From Azospirillum oleiclasticum (GTDB taxonomy: Bacteria; Pseudomonadota; Alphaproteobacteria; Azospirillales; Azospirillaceae), in assembly GCF_013423485.1 (NCBI RefSeq), contig NZ_JABFFR010000028.1, positions 62,001-126,000 of the forward strand: 64,000 nt of DNA, in the 5' to 3' direction. This document shows, piece after piece, positions 62,927 through 64,000 of this stretch (within the stretch, counting starts at the first letter, position 1; each line of letters begins with the position of its first letter). The notes under the pieces are model-generated. The model saw only the letters and a list, made by a program, of their open reading frames with translations, was not told the DNA's origin and made no database searches. The translations under genes and the position numbers were made by a program.

Positions 62927-64000
62927 TCAGACGACGGCGATGCCGGGGAGCGTGGGCCGCTCCGGCCGCGGCAGGGTCACATGCGGAGCCCAGCGCAGGC
63001 GGTCGTCCACCAGCCCCTTGGCGATCAGGTGCTTCAGGTGGGCCAGCCGCTGGTACTTGGGTCCCTCGAAATCCTCCACCGTCAGGCCGACGTCGGTGAA
63101 GCGGCGGTACAGCTCCTCGATGCCGCGCGGCACCGTCCATTGCGGGCGGAAGCGCGGCAGTTTCGACGCGATCTTGGAGCAATCCACGCGGTAGCTGCGG
63201 CGGTCGGCGTCGGCCCCCCCGGCGTAGGCGATGCGGGCGCCGGGCACCGTCTCCTCGACCAGCTCGGCGATCTCGCGGACCAGATAGTTCTCGGTCGTGA
63301 TGCCGACGTTGAACACCTCGCCATGCACGGTGTCGGCCGGCGCCTCGATGGCGGCGACGAAGGCGCGGCTGATGTCCTCGATGTGGACCAGCGGGCGCCA
63401 CGCCATGCCGTTGCTCTTCATCAGCACCTCGCCCTTCGCCACCGCATAGGCGGTGAGGTTGTTGACCACGAGGTCGAAGCGGATTCGCGGCGACAGGCCG
63501 TAGGCGGTGGCCGAGCGCAGGAACACCGGCGAGAAGTCGTCGCCGGCCAGCGCCCGCAGATCCTCCTCCGCCCGCAGCTTGGAGACCGCGTAGGGGGTGA
63601 CCGGGTTGGGCTCCGACCTCTCGTCCACCCAGTCGGCCCCGGCGGCGCCGTAGACGCTGCAGCTCGACGAGAAGGCGAAGCGCCTCACCCCGGCCGTCCG
63701 CGCCATGTCGGCGAGGCGGATGGTCGCCTCGTGGTTGATCTCCAGCGTCACCGCGGGCAGCAGGTCGCCGAGCGGGTCGTTGCACAAGCCGGCCAGATGG
63801 ATCACCGCGTCGACGCCGTCCAGATCGGCCGGGGTCAACTCGCGGATGTCCTTGACCAGCGTGTTGCTGAGCTGGGCCGGGTCCGCCGTGCCGTAGGTGC
63901 AGTCGTCGTAAAGATACATGTCGGCGCCGACCACGCTGTGCCCCGCGCGGCGCAGCAGCCGGGTCAGCACCGTGCCGATGTAGCCGTGATGTCCCGAAAC
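62927..64000 (-). CDS. NAD-dependent sugar epimerase/dehydratase (partial)
   Basis: An extended-SDR sugar-nucleotide enzyme cut by the right edge of the window. The in-frame codons at 64000-63971 read VSGHHGYIGT, the end of the NAD-binding G-x-x-G-Y-I-G fold, so the true start lies outside. VIHLAGLCNDPLGD, the Ser-rich FSSSCSVYG and the catalytic Tyr-x3-Lys in TPYAVSKLRAEED are present, with VFNVGITTENYLVREIAELV as the sugar-binding part. It is the first visible gene of the minus-strand sugar operon and lies 23 bp before the methyltransferase start. Confidence 0.92.
   Translation of the reverse strand, partial: VSGHHGYIGTVLTRLLRRAGHSVVGADMYLYDDCTYGTADPAQLSNTLVKDIRELTPADLDGVDAVIHLAGLCNDPLGDLLPAVTLEINHEATIRLADMARTAGVRRFAFSSSCSVYGAAGADWVDERSEPNPVTPYAVSKLRAEEDLRALAGDDFSPVFLRSATAYGLSPRIRFDLVVNNLTAYAVAKGEVLMKSNGMAWRPLVHIEDISRAFVAAIEAPADTVHGEVFNVGITTENYLVREIAELVEETVPGARIAYAGGADADRRSYRVDCSKIASKLPRFRPQWTVPRGIEELYRRFTDVGLTVEDFEGPKYQRLAHLKHLIAKGLVDDRLRWAPHVTLPRPERPTLPGIAVV

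Overview
The window is very GC-rich, densely coded chromosomal DNA that looks like an Azospirillum-type alphaproteobacterium (Rhodospirillales). The strongest clues are a PII protein of the GlnZ type lying between a ubiH-like gene and an aminotransferase gene, a Che3/ACF-type chemosensory operon with a CheS-like hybrid kinase, the set of PAS/HWE/HisKA_2 sensor kinases, and REC-DUF3369 c-di-GMP proteins. No phage, insertion sequence or CRISPR array is visible. This assignment is an inference from gene content, not from a database comparison.

Layout. 1-2.3 kb: phage-shock module, with a truncated pspF facing a sigma-54 promoter that drives a 46-codon membrane peptide gene and pspA, pspB and pspC. 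2.3-5.3 kb (minus strand): a tiny membrane protein, two related membrane-anchored coiled-coil proteins, and a receiver-DUF3369-diguanylate cyclase. 5.7-15.6 kb: a tightly coupled chemosensory operon (CheY-like, CheW, CheR, CheW, MCP, CheA-REC, CheB, CheS-like) ending at two perfect inverted repeats. 15.7-19.3 kb (minus): def-fmt-truA plus an orphan LivH-like permease. 19.4-22.7 kb (minus): a small Cys-rich protein and a CheC / HisKA_2 kinase / receiver operon. 22.9-27.7 kb: a polytopic membrane protein, a GH16 protein lacking key catalytic residues, an ArsR regulator divergent from a DUF1127 gene, and leuC.

28-34.3 kb is the most accessory-looking part: a lipoprotein gene followed by a large peptidoglycan-degrading protein (lysozyme-like, peptidoglycan-binding and CHAP-like domains, no signal peptide), a four-PAS histidine kinase, a G-quadruplex-capable spacer, a strong terminator and two overlapping unknown genes. 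34.5-46.4 kb is mostly housekeeping: lepA, an SH3-domain secreted protein, a REC-DUF3369-HD-GYP phosphodiesterase (partner-like paralogue of the cyclase at 3.7 kb), PBP1A, a SpoU methyltransferase, an SDR, a patatin-type self-secreted phospholipase, and tRNA-Asp, tRNA-Gly and tRNA-Thr. 46.5-54.2 kb: an MFS efflux pump, a glycosyltransferase plus polysaccharide flippase, a hydrolase, infC with an apparent AUA start, two small conserved-looking proteins, a cold-shock protein and a UbiH-family hydroxylase. 54.4-60.4 kb: glnZ, aminotransferase, ftsK and an RsbW-like/GNAT fusion. 60.5-64 kb (minus): the edge of a surface-sugar cluster (epimerase cut by the window end and two C-methyltransferases).

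The window is rich in signalling: three sensor kinases outside CheA, a complete chemosensory pathway, a CheC-type phosphatase and both enzymes of c-di-GMP turnover.
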